Shown: positions 26,726-36,311 of the stretch, in pieces
How the letters are laid out: each line of letters opens with the position of its first letter
Numbering within the stretch: the stretch's first letter is position 1
Assembly: GCA_003135055.1 (NCBI GenBank)
Contig: PLDF01000172.1
Location: 1 to 40,258 of the forward strand
Reading direction: 5' to 3'
DNA: 40,258 nt
Origin: Bryobacterales bacterium
Lineage (GTDB): Bacteria > Acidobacteriota > Terriglobia > Bryobacterales > Bryobacteraceae
Position numbers and translations under genes: made by a program
The notes under the pieces: generated by a model
Database searches by the model: none
What the model was told of the DNA's origin: nothing
What the model saw: only the letters and a program-made list of their open reading frames with translations

Positions 26726-27178
26726 ATGCGAACCATTCCGGCTTGGGACCAGTATTTTCTCGAAATCTGCAAGGTGGTCGCGCTCCGCAGTAAGGATCCG
26801 AACACGCAAATTGGCTGCGTGATCGTCGGGCCGAACCACGAAATCCGCTCCACCGGCTACAATTCTTTCCCGCGCGGCATCCGCGACGATGTCCCCGAGC
26901 GTCTGGTTCGCCCCGCCAAGTACCTTTGGATCGAACACGCCGAGCGCAACGCCATCTGCAACGCCGCGCGCGCCGGCACGGCCACCGAAGGCTGCACGAT
27001 TTTCGTCGAGATCATGCCCTGCATGGATTGCGCCCGCGCCGTCGTGCAGGCGGGCATCGTGGAAGCGGCGGTCTCTTCCGAGCGTATGGCGCAGTACAGC
27101 AGCGCCTACTACGACGAGCATTTCAGCATGGTGGAAGTGTTGTTCGCCGAAGCCGGCATCAAGGTACGGCGGATCTGA
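26726..27178 (+). CDS. Deoxycytidylate (dCMP) deaminase family protein
   Basis: 150 residues from ATG 26726 (Met-Arg-Thr-Ile-Pro-Ala-Trp-Asp); longer upstream starts have no support. It should deaminate dCMP to dUMP, feeding dTMP synthesis. The cytidine-deaminase fold is clear: VALRSKDPNTQIGCVIV at residues 15-31, the zinc/catalytic site EHAERNAICNAA near 70 (His-Ala-Glu), and the second zinc site MPCMDCARAVVQAGI near 97 (Pro-Cys-x-x-Cys). GYNSFPRGI is the substrate-binding loop of this family. It is complete and normal in length. The neighbour on the left is divergent; downstream is a large inverted repeat. Confidence 0.9.
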   Translation: MRTIPAWDQYFLEICKVVALRSKDPNTQIGCVIVGPNHEIRSTGYNSFPRGIRDDVPERLVRPAKYLWIEHAERNAICNAARAGTATEGCTIFVEIMPCMDCARAVVQAGIVEAAVSSERMAQYSSAYYDEHFSMVEVLFAEAGIKVRRI

Positions 27179-27193
27179 AGGTGGGAAAGTCTC

Positions 27194-27280
27194 TTCGACG
27201 CAGAGACGCTGAGGCGCAGAGAAGACCTTCTATACCGCTTCTCCGCCCTCATCTCCGCGTCTCCGCGTCTCTGCGTCGAA
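27194..27280. repeat. Inverted repeat (REP-like palindromic element)
   Basis: TTCGACGCAGAGACGC at 27194-27209 is matched by its exact reverse complement at 27265-27280, and the pairing continues inwards with a few mismatches to about 28 bp, leaving a loop of about 30 bases. The arms are built of repeated 'CGCAGAGACGC'-like units, a motif I know as a dispersed repeat in many environmental genomes. It sits 16 bases after the dCMP deaminase stop and could stop transcription. Confidence 0.7.
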
Positions 27281-27290
27281 AAAAAGCCTC

Positions 27291-28889
27291 CCTATTTATC
27301 TGCTCCTCATCCTGGCCACCGTAGCCGTCTACTCCCAAGTACTCCGCTTCGATTTTGTCAATTTCGACGACCCCGATTACATCGCGAATAATTCACACGT
27401 GCGTCAAGGTATTACCGCCGATGGCATCGAGTGGGCGCTCAACTCGACTGAAGCCGCCAACTGGTTTCCCGTAACCCGTTTGTCACACATGTTGGATGTC
27501 CAGCTCTTCGGACTCAGCAGCGGCTGGCGCCATCTCACCAATGTCCTGTTTCATACGCTCGCCACGCTGCTGCTCTTCGCGTTTCCCCATCGCGCCACCG
27601 GCGCGCGCTGGCCCAGCGCCTTGGTCGCATTCGTGTTCGCACTGCATCCGCTGCATGTGGAATCGGTTGCATGGGTGGCGGAGCGCAAAGATGTCCGCAG
27701 CGCATTCTTCTGGTTCCTGGCGTTGTGGGCCTATGTGCGATACGCGGAGCGTCCGGGCGCCAGCCGGTATCTTCCGGTGCTTCTGGCGTTCTGCCTCGGC
27801 TTGATGTCGACGCCCATGGTTGTGACGCTGCCGTTGGTGATGCTGCTGCTCGACGTCTGGCCGCTGCACCGTTGGCCGTTGCGCCTTTGGGAGAAGCTTC
27901 CGTTCTTCGCGCCCTCGATCGCAGCGGCCATTGCCATCTACGCCGTCCAGAGCGGTGCCGGCGCGGCCGAAGCTGTTCAGGTCCCTCTCGGACAGCGCGC
28001 CGAAAACGCCACGGTTTCCTACGCCGTCTACATCGCCAAAATGTTTTGGCCCACGCGCCTGGCGGTGTTCTACCCTTACCAGCAAGGCTTGCCGGTCTGG
28101 CAGGTCGCCATCGCCGCCCTCGTGCTGGCCGGGGTCTCGGCGTTGGTTCTGCGGCGGTCCGAGCTCAGCCTTACCTCGCGATCGGATGGCTATGGTTTCT
28201 GGTCACGCTCATCCCAGTAATCGGTCTGGTGCAGGTTGGCGCGCAGGCGCGCGCGGACCGCTGCACATATGTCCCATGGTGGGCCTCTCTATCATGCTCG
28301 CCTGGGGCGCGGTATCGATCGCGCTCCGATGGCCGGGCGCCAAGCCCGCAATCGTCGCATTGGCAGCCGTCGCGTGCTCGGCCTGCGTGGCGATCGCCTG
28401 GGTGCAATTCCGCGCGCGCACACCGACCTCGGCAGCGCCCTCTCGAAACTGCCGGACCGCCTGCCGCAAGTCATCGTCGAATATCAACTGGCGGTGCGGT
28501 CTTCGCCCGGCTCCGCATCCCGCACTATAATCTTGGCAACGCGCTGGCGGCGGCGGGCCGCTTGCCGGAAGCTCTCGCCGAGTGGGATACCGCAATCCGG
28601 CTCGACCCCGCCTATGCACCGCGTCTCAAGCAGCAGATGGCCCAGGCGCACAACAATGCGGGAGTGACCCTGGCCAGCGCCCCCGGCCGCCTGCCAGACG
28701 CGATCGGCCATTTCGAACGGCGTTGCGCCTGGCGCCCGATTACGCCGATGCGCACTACAACCTGGGCCTGGCGCTATCGAACATTCCCGGCCCCATGACG
28801 GAGGCGATATCCGAACTGGAAACCGCCCTACGCCTTCAGCCGATCCCGAGCTGCGCGAAACCATCGACCGCCTGAAGCGCGGGCGATAA
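27291..28889 (+). pseudogene. Membrane protein with C-terminal TPR repeats (TMTC-like), multiply frameshifted
   Basis: The first frame gives a polytopic membrane domain: YLLLILATVAVYSQVLRFDF, then NFDDPDYIANN and TRLSHMLDVQLFGLSSGWRH, and the signature ALHPLHVESVAWVAERKDV. From about 28160 the protein jumps frame: PYLAIGWLWFLVTLIPVIG, then MVGLSIMLAWGAV, then HTDLGSALSKLPDRLPQVIV. TPR units follow: HYNLGNALAAAGRLPEALAE, AHNNAGVTLASAPGRLPDAI and DYADAHYNLGLALSNIPGP. The last frame ends RETIDRLKRGR at 28889. At least six frame changes and a deletion of about 25 residues before the first TPR. No ATG, GTG or TTG precedes the first TM segment, where the inverted repeat now lies. The family resembles protein O-mannosyltransferase-type TPR proteins. 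Confidence 0.75.
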
Positions 28890-28920
28890 CCGATTCCCTA
28901 CCTAGGATGAAACGGGGTGC

Positions 28921-31001
28921 TTAGCGAAAGTTCGTGATCAGCGCCACGTCCACCCTGATTTCGCGGCGGAGGTACACAATGCGGCTTGCATCGCGGGACC
29001 AGCCCACTTGCAGCGCGTCACTGGGCAAGGGGTCTCCGATGCGCGCCGGCGGACCACCGCCGATCGGCTGGCTCCACAACTGCTCGGACCGATCCGCATG
29101 GGAAACAAATGTTAGCGCCTTGCCATCGCGGCTCCATTGAAGATCGGAAGCATCCGCGGGAGCGGTCATTTCCCGCGCCAACGATCCATCGTCGAACGAC
29201 CGGACTTGAATCTCTCCAATATCCCTGGCGTACGCCAATAGCTTGCCGTCCGGTGAAATGGCGGGGCTCGCACTGCATGAGTCGACGAGTTTGACAGGCG
29301 GGCCGGCCCCGTCGAGCGGCGCCTTCCAAAGGGTCCACTGGCCCTCCGCGTTCGAAACATAAGCGACCCATTTGCCATCGGGAGAGAGCGCGGGGTGCCA
29401 ATCGAATCGCCCCGTGGTCACTTGCCGGAGGCCGCTGCCGTCTATGCCGGTGCGCCACAGGTTCAGTGAGCCTTGGCGCCGTAAGACGAACACAATGGAA
29501 CGGCCGTCGGCGGACACGGCCGGTTCGGTGGCAATTACTCTTTCCGGAATCAACTGCTTCCGTTCCAGACCATCGGCAGTGGCGAGCCACAGGTTAGACT
29601 GTCCGGCATAGACGATACGTCCGTCGGGAGTCCAGACGGGATCGTTATAGCTGCCGGCCGGCAGCGAGATACGGACTGTCTGTCTTCGACCCATCCCCGG
29701 GGCGGAGGCTGTCCAAATGCTATCTTGGGTTTCCGAGCTGTTCGCCAGGATGGTTCGAGCGTCGGCGGTGACGCTAATCAGGGCATAATCGGTTATGCCA
29801 TTGGTGAGCCGCCGGGCCGGGCTTCCCGCGCGCAGACGCCAAATCTGCGAAATCCCCGAATCGTCGTCGGGGATCAGGGCAACGATTTCCGATCGATTCA
29901 GCCAGTTCACGCTGCGAAGATGTTTTGCCTGCGGCGCCATCGCGAGTTTGGCGGGTCCTTCCGTGGCGGGAAGTTCGAATATGGACCAGACGCTTCCACT
30001 GGAGTTCTTGGTCCCCTCTGCGTAATAGATGCTCTTGCCATCGGCAGCCCACTGATAGTTACGAAAGGGATAGGATGCGCCGCTTGTAGCGATGATCCTC
30101 GGTTCGGTCCCCAGCGCCGTAGCCATGAGCAGGTAACCGCGGTCGTTGGACTCGAGACGTTTGAATATCAGGCGGCCGCCATCCGGCGAGAAGGAAGGGC
30201 TTGCAGCGATGCGCACCATCAACTTCCGGGTTGCGCCTCCTTGAGCTGCGATCCGAAAGAGAGCGCCCCCCACCGGGTGCGACTGGTCCTCAAAGACGTA
30301 GTACAAATACTCCCCGGTGGGCGAATAAGTTACGCCCCAGAAATGCCCTGGAATCGCCTCGACCAACCGCATGCCGGCGCCGACGCCGGCAGTCTGGCGG
30401 ATCCAGAGACTTTGACCTTCCGAATTATTGGCGACGTACGCGACGCGCTGACCGTCGGGTGAGATAACTGCATACGCGAGACTATTGGCCACGATTAACG
30501 GAGTCAATCGGACGTCGGAAAGGAAGCCCCCGCCCGACGGCCAGACCCCTCCCGCGGCGATCAGCGCCAAGCCAAGGCGATCGCGGCTGCGATAGACAGG
30601 GAGATGCTTCGTTTCCCCGCGGGCGGAGAGGCCGGGAGTGAAGCGGCGCCCTGCGGAGGGCTGACGGCTGGGACGGCCTGTGCCGCCGGAACCACAAGGC
30701 GGTAGCCCCTTTTGGGGATCGTCTGGATGTATTGCGCTCCTTCGGGGGTCTCGCCGAGAGTCTTTCGCAGAACGAAGACATTTTGGGAGAGGTTGCTTTC
30801 CTCCACGAACGAATCGGGCCAGACCTCGCGCATTAACATTTGCTTCTCCACGACGCTGCCGCCGTGTCTGGCCAATACGAGCAGCGTATCGAAGCACTTG
30901 GGGGTGAGCGGGACGATGCGGTCCTCGCGACGGAGGACTCGCTCGCCGACGCTAATTCGGAAAGGACCTAATTCGTAAATCTCGTTTGTGTCCTGTGCCA
31001 C
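28921..31001 (-). CDS. CadC-like regulator: winged-helix domain, TM helix, TolB/WD40-type beta-propeller (frameshifted)
   Basis: Two frames form one protein of about 690 residues. The first (31001 down to about 30570, GTG start) is an OmpR/PhoB-type winged helix: YELGPFRISVGERVLRRED, then LTPKCFDTLLVLARHGGSVV and LSQNVFVLRKTLGE, ending IPKRGYRLV. A linker and a TM helix (SLSIAAAIALA) follow. Near 30570 one base is missing in GCCTTGGCTTGGCG. The second frame resumes LIAAGG and gives the periplasmic propeller, with repeated 'SPDG' blades (YAVISPDGQRVAYVANN, ALSPDGKWVAYVSNAEGQWT, PAISPDGKLLAYARD). This is a one-component, membrane-bound transcription factor type common in Acidobacteriota. Its signal is unknown. 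Confidence 0.8.
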
Positions 31002-31154
31002 AGCGCCTTTAATATTTTTTTGAGGATTCTTTGAAGACTCGTCAAAGACTCCCCGAACACCCTTCCGTTACCGTCAGTGTGATGCAAGGGTATCATAACC
31101 ATTTCTACCCGTCCACCCCTTGCGAATTCGGCCCGGCCGCCGCATCCTGTTGTC

Positions 31155-31604
31155 ATGCGAATCGCCGGGGCGTTCTTGCTGGTTTTTGGCGCCTGCTTAG
31201 ATCTTCCGGTTTCCGGAGCCGACGCATTCGGCATGTGGGTGGCGAATGACAAGCGCTCGACGAACGCATACCAGCACGCGGTCGTGGTGCGATTTGAGCC
31301 TCACCCAAAGGGAGAGATATTCACGCTGGATCAGATCGACCGGAACGGGCGCTCCACCACCTCAAGCACAATCCTGTACCTCAACGGCAAAGCGCGTGAG
31401 TTCGAGGGCTTTGGATGTTCGGGAACGCAGTTCTCCCGACGGCTGCAGAGCGAGGCGGTCGAAATCGTCCGCGCGTGCAGTTCGGGGGAATGGACGCGCT
31501 TTGTCCGTCATTTGTCATCCGACGCCAAAGAGCTGGTTCTTGAGATTACGGAGCAGCAAACCACTGGGCGTCTTGAGCGGAAGCTCATCCTGGAAAGGCA
31601 GTAA
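31155..31604 (+). CDS. Small exported hypothetical protein
   Basis: 149 residues, ATG 31155. Signal peptide MRIAGAFLLVFGACLDLPVS followed by a short beta-rich protein. The mature N-terminus FGMWVANDKRSTN resembles the 'G-x-W-x-(A/L)-x-x-x-K-S' opening of lipocalin-like or related exported proteins common in Acidobacteriota. Two cysteines (near residues 89 and 109) could form a disulphide. Function unknown. It is divergent from the CadC-like regulator, with about 150 bases between them containing an inverted GCAAGGG/CCCTTGC pair (31084-31090, 31117-31123) that could be an operator; the regulator might control this gene (inference). Confidence 0.6.
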   Translation: MRIAGAFLLVFGACLDLPVSGADAFGMWVANDKRSTNAYQHAVVVRFEPHPKGEIFTLDQIDRNGRSTTSSTILYLNGKAREFEGFGCSGTQFSRRLQSEAVEIVRACSSGEWTRFVRHLSSDAKELVLEITEQQTTGRLERKLILERQ

Positions 31605-32009
31605 AGAGCGGGTTGTCGATGCAATTCGAGAGGTCACACGATTCGAAGTCTGCAATGCACTATTACCATCCGGATGGGGCATCCTGAGTTACACCTGGCG
31701 GAAGGACGATCGGTTCCAACGACGATCCTGCGATAAGCGATGAGAACTCGTCTTCTTCCACTCATTCTGCCCTGGGTGATAACGGCTCGGCCGGCGGCCG
31801 CCCTGACCCATAACGGGACCAGCATTTGGGCCATGTCGAACGCCGGGATCCCAATCGCGAGTTTTGGAGTTGCGCAATTGGCGGTCGATCCCGGTAAATC
31901 ATCCGCACTGTGCGCGGTGACGAGGTTGATCGCCGCGACTGCGAGTGGTGTTTTCACGGTGGTTGACGATCATCGAGAAGGCGTGGTTCACAGACCCTGA
32001 CGACAAGTT
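31605..32009. other. Intergenic region before the beta-propeller operon
   Basis: About 400 bases. An 86-codon frame at 31740 on the + strand and a 107-codon frame on the other strand overlap each other; neither has a ribosome binding site or a recognisable product. I see no gene. The promoter of the NHL/Kelch run probably lies here. Confidence 0.4.
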
Positions 32010-34739
32010 ATGGCTTACAGTTTATACGAACTCTTGGGAATAAAACGACGTTTCTGCCTTTGTGCCGCGCTGAGCCTGCTCGCCTGCATGGGTTTGTTCG
32101 CACAAGTGCAGCAATATACAATGTCGACAATCGCAGGAGCCGGCGCGGTTACTACAACGCCCGCGCGCGGAACAGATCTGTTCATCGGAGTGGGAAGCCT
32201 CGCGACGGATGCAGCGGGCAACGTCTACTTCAGCTTTGGTTTCGGAGTGTTTAAGCTGGATCAAAATGGCGTCGTCACACAGATTGCGGGAACCTCACGC
32301 CCCGGCTTTTCGGGAGACGGGGGACCGGCTACAAACGCTCAGTTGAACGGCGCCGAAGGCCTCGCCATGGATGGCGCGGGCAACCTGTTCTTCTTCGACT
32401 TGGGTAACTTCCGCCTTAGAAGAATCGCGCCGAGCGGCACAATAGCGACTGTTGCCGGCAATGGCGCCATGGGAACCTCGGGCGACGGCGGACCGGCGGT
32501 CAACGCGGGATTCGGCGGCGCGTATGCTATGGCGGCGGACAACATGGGCAACGTGTTCGTCGCCGGCGGCTACAGAGTCCGCAAGGTGTCGGTGACGGGT
32601 ATCGTTACAACAATCGCCGGTAACGGCACGGCGGGTTTCTCCGGAGATGGAGGGCCGGCGACGAGCGCGCAAATATCCGGCGTGGACGGGCTTGTGGCCG
32701 ATCTCTCGGGCAATCTCTATCTTGCCGACACCAACAACCTCCGGGTCCGCAAGGTGGCTCCAGACGGCAGCATTACCACCGTGGTTGGAAGCGGCCAGTG
32801 GGGCTGTCCAAACGACGGCGACGCTGCTGCCAGCGCGCCGCTGCTTGGGCCGACGGGGCTTGCGATGGATCGCTCGGGAAACTTGTACATCACGGATATA
32901 GATGGGGACGACGAACTTTCGGCCGTTCGCAAGGTTTCGCCGGACGGAATGATCACGACAATCGCGGGCGGGGGGTACTTTGGCTTCGGCGGCGATGGCG
33001 GGCCAGCGACAAACGCGCAACTCGCCGGGCCGGAAGGCGTCGCCGTGGACTCCGACGGCAATCTCTACATCGGGGACACCTACAACCAACGCATTCGCAA
33101 GATTTCGCCGGCCGGCATCATCACGACAGTTGCGGGGAAGGGTGTGCCAGCGCCTTCCACCGGTGATGGCGTGGACGCTTTCACCGCGGACATCGATACG
33201 CCATGGGGCGTCGCGGTCGACGCTTCCGGTGACCTGCTGATCGCGAGCAGCAGCCTGCAAAGAATTACTCCGGACGGAATCATCCACACGATCGGCGCCG
33301 GTGGAAACGCCGTGACGCAGGATGCCACAGGCAATCTGTTCACTGCAGGACTCGCGATCCGCGAGCTGTTTCCGAATGGGGCCATGAGAACGGTGGCAAG
33401 CCCCGGTGGATTCGGGACGCCCGGCGTGGGCGGATATGGCATCGCGTTAGACAGCGGCGGCGACCTTCTTGTCGGATCGGGCTATCTTGTCTCGAAAATC
33501 TCGCCCAGCGGAGTCGTCACTACCGTAGCGGGCGGAGGGAAAGACAGCCCTGGCGATGGTGGACAGGCGACCAATGCGTTTCTAAACAACGTCACCGGCG
33601 TCGTATTTGATCGGGCAGGTAATCTGTTCTTCTCTGAAACCTATGGCAATCGCGTTCGCAAGATGACTCCGGACGGGATCATCACCACGATCGCTGGAAC
33701 GGGGATGGCTGGCTATTCCGGCGATGAGGGCCCAGCGACGAGCGCCCAACTGGGTGGGCCGGACGGCCTGGCGTTCGATGCGGCGGGTAACCTATATATT
33801 GCAGATACCTACAACAGTCTCATCCGCGTTGTTACCACCGACGGAACGATCCACACGATCGCCGGAACTCCAGGACTCAGAGGCTACTACGGCGATGGGG
33901 GACCCGCAGTCTTGGCGCAGTTGAACTATCCGTGGAGCGTGGCAGTAGACGGCGCGGGCAACATTGTTGTGGCCGACACGTTCAATGGACTTGTGCGTGA
34001 GCTGCGGCCCTCGCATACCTCCGTATTGATTGGTTCGGTGGTGGACGCAGCAAGTTTACTCCCGGGACCGGTTTCGCCAGGCAAACTCGTGGTGCTCTCG
34101 GGCGGCGGATTGGGGCCGGCGCAACCGGTGCAGAACCAGCCAAGCGGTGGCCAGATTGGAACATCGCTGGGCGGGACCGCGGCTTCCTTCAACGGAATAC
34201 CTGCGCCGGTTCTCAGTTCTTCCTCCACAAAGATCGCCGCGATCGCGCCTTATTCGATCACCGGGGTGGCGGCGCAAGTCACCGTCTCTTACAACGGACA
34301 AACATCGCCGCCGTTCTCTGTTCCGGTGGCGCCATCCGCTCCCGGTATCTTTACGGCCGGTCAAATCGGTAGCGGGCAAATCGCGGCTATCCAGGTGGCG
34401 GATGGCTCCGCCAACTCGGCCACGAACCCTGCAAAGATCGGCTCCTACATTTCGTTTTACGTGACCGGAGAAGGCCAAACGTCCCCTTCCGGAATCGACG
34501 GCAAAGTGAACAGTCTCCCGGCGCCGAAGCCTCTGCTAGACGTCGCCGTGACCATTGGCGGAGTTCCCGCTGCCGTCCAGTATGCCGGAGGATCTCCTGG
34601 ACAAATCGCGGGCCTGATGCAAATCAACGTTCAGATTCCAAATGGAGTCGCGGCCGGCGGCTATGTTCCCGTGATTGTCCGAATCGGTGACGCGTCCACT
34701 GCGCCCGATGCCGCGTGGATTGCTATCTCGGAGAATTGA
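32010..34739 (+). CDS. Exported NHL-repeat beta-propeller protein with TIGR03437 C-terminal domain
   Basis: 909 residues. Signal peptide near residues 13-31 (RRFCLCAALSLLACMGLFAQ); a TTG about ten codons in could be the real start. From about residue 40 to 670 runs a series of NHL repeats with the consensus 'A-x-D-x-x-G-N-L-Y-I-A-D-T-x-N-x-R-I-R-K-(I/V)-x-P-x-G-x-I-(T)-T-(V/I)-A-G', for example NLYIGDTYNQRIRKISPAG, which fold into beta-propellers. Residues 675-909 are the Solibacter-type C-terminal domain (VVDAASLLPGPVSPGKLVVL; SGGGLGPAQP; FYVTGEGQTSPSGIDG). It is probably secreted or surface-attached. The ligand is unknown. First gene of a run of five; the Kelch gene starts two bases after its stop. 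Confidence 0.9.
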   Translation: MAYSLYELLGIKRRFCLCAALSLLACMGLFAQVQQYTMSTIAGAGAVTTTPARGTDLFIGVGSLATDAAGNVYFSFGFGVFKLDQNGVVTQIAGTSRPGFSGDGGPATNAQLNGAEGLAMDGAGNLFFFDLGNFRLRRIAPSGTIATVAGNGAMGTSGDGGPAVNAGFGGAYAMAADNMGNVFVAGGYRVRKVSVTGIVTTIAGNGTAGFSGDGGPATSAQISGVDGLVADLSGNLYLADTNNLRVRKVAPDGSITTVVGSGQWGCPNDGDAAASAPLLGPTGLAMDRSGNLYITDIDGDDELSAVRKVSPDGMITTIAGGGYFGFGGDGGPATNAQLAGPEGVAVDSDGNLYIGDTYNQRIRKISPAGIITTVAGKGVPAPSTGDGVDAFTADIDTPWGVAVDASGDLLIASSSLQRITPDGIIHTIGAGGNAVTQDATGNLFTAGLAIRELFPNGAMRTVASPGGFGTPGVGGYGIALDSGGDLLVGSGYLVSKISPSGVVTTVAGGGKDSPGDGGQATNAFLNNVTGVVFDRAGNLFFSETYGNRVRKMTPDGIITTIAGTGMAGYSGDEGPATSAQLGGPDGLAFDAAGNLYIADTYNSLIRVVTTDGTIHTIAGTPGLRGYYGDGGPAVLAQLNYPWSVAVDGAGNIVVADTFNGLVRELRPSHTSVLIGSVVDAASLLPGPVSPGKLVVLSGGGLGPAQPVQNQPSGGQIGTSLGGTAASFNGIPAPVLSSSSTKIAAIAPYSITGVAAQVTVSYNGQTSPPFSVPVAPSAPGIFTAGQIGSGQIAAIQVADGSANSATNPAKIGSYISFYVTGEGQTSPSGIDGKVNSLPAPKPLLDVAVTIGGVPAAVQYAGGSPGQIAGLMQINVQIPNGVAAGGYVPVIVRIGDASTAPDAAWIAISEN

Positions 34740-34741
34740 AA

Positions 34742-36280
34742 ATGAAATCCGTTCTTTCCGTTCTCGTGGTGTCCGGAGTTGCGTTGGCGCAATCCCCGGG
34801 TACGTTCACGGCGACTGCCAGCATGGGCACTGCCCGGTATTTTGACACCGCGACGTTGTTGCAGGACGGCCGGGTCTTGATCGCGGGTGGTCAAAGCGAT
34901 TCTCAGCCACCCGCTCCTCTATCGACTACCGAAATCTACGACCCACTGGCTCGGACATTCACGCCGGGGCCGAACATGACGGTTGGGCGAAGCGGGCATA
35001 CTGCGACGCTGCTCCCGGATGGCGGAGTTCTGATCGCCGGGGGCGACTGGAGCGAAACAAGCGTGATGGGAATTGGGGCCGGCACAGCCGAGATCTATGA
35101 CCCATCGGCCGGGGCCTTCACCGCGACCGGGAGTCTCTCGATCGCGCGGAGCGGTCCCAATGCGACCCTGTTGGCGAACGGGAAGGTGCTGATTACGGGG
35201 GGCGTCACGGGGGAGAACGATGCCGGTTATCTAATTGGGGACCCGGAATTGTATGATCCTTCGACCGGCAAGTTCTCCGCCGCCGGTACATATGCGGGCA
35301 GCCTCGCCGGTCTCAACACCAATGAGTTTGGCTTTGCGTCCTCGTCCACCCTGCTTCCCGATGGGACAGTCTTGTTTGCAACGGTTCCGGCGGCGCAAGT
35401 CTACGACCCGGTTAGCGAGCTCTTTAGCCTCAGGGGCGCGCTGTCAGTCATGTACCAGTCCACCGGGACGGTCTTTCAGACCGATTACATCGACGGCCAG
35501 TCGGCAACCCTCCTGTTGAACGGAAGGGTATTGGTTGCAGGCGGTGAACAGGAGGACACCGGACGGTTCGCAAGCGCGCAGTTGTACAACCCGGTCTCGG
35601 GCGTCTTCGTTTTTACGGGAAGCATGACCGCAGCGCGTAACAACCACACCGCGGCGTTGTTTCCGGACGGCACGGTCCTGGTCACCGGCGGCGAAAGCCA
35701 AACCTGCTCCGACGACGGTTGCTGGTTTTCCGGGACAACAACCAGCGCCGAGTTGTACGATCCAGCTCAGGGCGCCTTTGCCTCCGCGGGCGACATGACC
35801 GCCTCTCGCGCCGGCCACACGGCGACTCTACTCAACAACGGCGACGTGCTGCTGGCTGGTGGTTATGCCTACGGGGGCATCGGCATCTATCAAGGGGCCA
35901 CCGCCTCGGCGGAACTCTACCACCCTGCATCGCCGTCGGCCGCGCCCACGCTGTTTTCGTTAAGCGGAGACGGAAAGGGCCAAGGCGCTATCTGGCACGC
36001 GACGACCGGACAATTGGTTTCGCCGCAATCTCCAGCGACGGCGGGCGACGTGTTGTCGATGTATGTGAGCGGTCTCGCATCTGGGGGACTTATCCCGCCC
36101 CAGGTCGACGTCGGGGGACAAGCAGCGGACATCCAGTTCTTCGGCGACGCTCCAGGCTATCCCGGCTACAGCCAGGTGAATTTCCGCATGCCGGGCGGGA
36201 TCGCGCCCGGTTCGGCCGTCCCAGTTGGCCTGATCTATCTCGGGCGAGCCAGTAATCAAGTTACCGTCGCCGTCCAGTAA
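34742..36280 (+). CDS. Exported Kelch-repeat protein with TIGR03437-like C-terminal domain
   Basis: 512 residues from ATG 34742 (Met-Lys-Ser-Val-Leu-Ser-Val), giving a short signal peptide ending at Ala-Leu-Ala-Gln. Kelch motifs repeat about every 50-60 residues with 'R-x-x-H-T-A-T-L-L-x-D-G-x-V-L-I-A-G-G' followed by 'A-E-x-Y-D-P-x-(T/S)-G-x-F': GRSGHTATLLPDGGVLIAGG, RAGHTATLLNNGDVLLAGG, SAELYDPAQGAFASAGDM. The end (about residues 430-512) is the same type of Solibacter C-terminal domain as the previous gene, in short form (GDVLSMYVSGLASGG; FFGDAPGYPGYSQVNFRMPG). It should be an exported beta-propeller for binding; partner unknown. Tight spacing on both sides indicates one operon. Confidence 0.88.
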   Translation: MKSVLSVLVVSGVALAQSPGTFTATASMGTARYFDTATLLQDGRVLIAGGQSDSQPPAPLSTTEIYDPLARTFTPGPNMTVGRSGHTATLLPDGGVLIAGGDWSETSVMGIGAGTAEIYDPSAGAFTATGSLSIARSGPNATLLANGKVLITGGVTGENDAGYLIGDPELYDPSTGKFSAAGTYAGSLAGLNTNEFGFASSSTLLPDGTVLFATVPAAQVYDPVSELFSLRGALSVMYQSTGTVFQTDYIDGQSATLLLNGRVLVAGGEQEDTGRFASAQLYNPVSGVFVFTGSMTAARNNHTAALFPDGTVLVTGGESQTCSDDGCWFSGTTTSAELYDPAQGAFASAGDMTASRAGHTATLLNNGDVLLAGGYAYGGIGIYQGATASAELYHPASPSAAPTLFSLSGDGKGQGAIWHATTGQLVSPQSPATAGDVLSMYVSGLASGGLIPPQVDVGGQAADIQFFGDAPGYPGYSQVNFRMPGGIAPGSAVPVGLIYLGRASNQVTVAVQ

Positions 36281-36311
36281 TTTGCGCCACAGACAATCGG
36301 AGAAATCTATC

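Noticed and set aside
26159..27121. Leftward open frame of 320 codons across the DHH and dCMP deaminase starts
   Set aside because: It covers the divergent promoter region and both genes in the wrong frame; both real genes have complete catalytic motifs.
27483..28085. Leftward open frame of 200 codons
   Set aside because: Antisense to the membrane-TPR gene, which shows clear family signatures on the other strand.
31740..32000. Possible 86-residue exported protein
   Set aside because: No ribosome binding site, and an equally long frame lies on the other strand; composition does not favour either.
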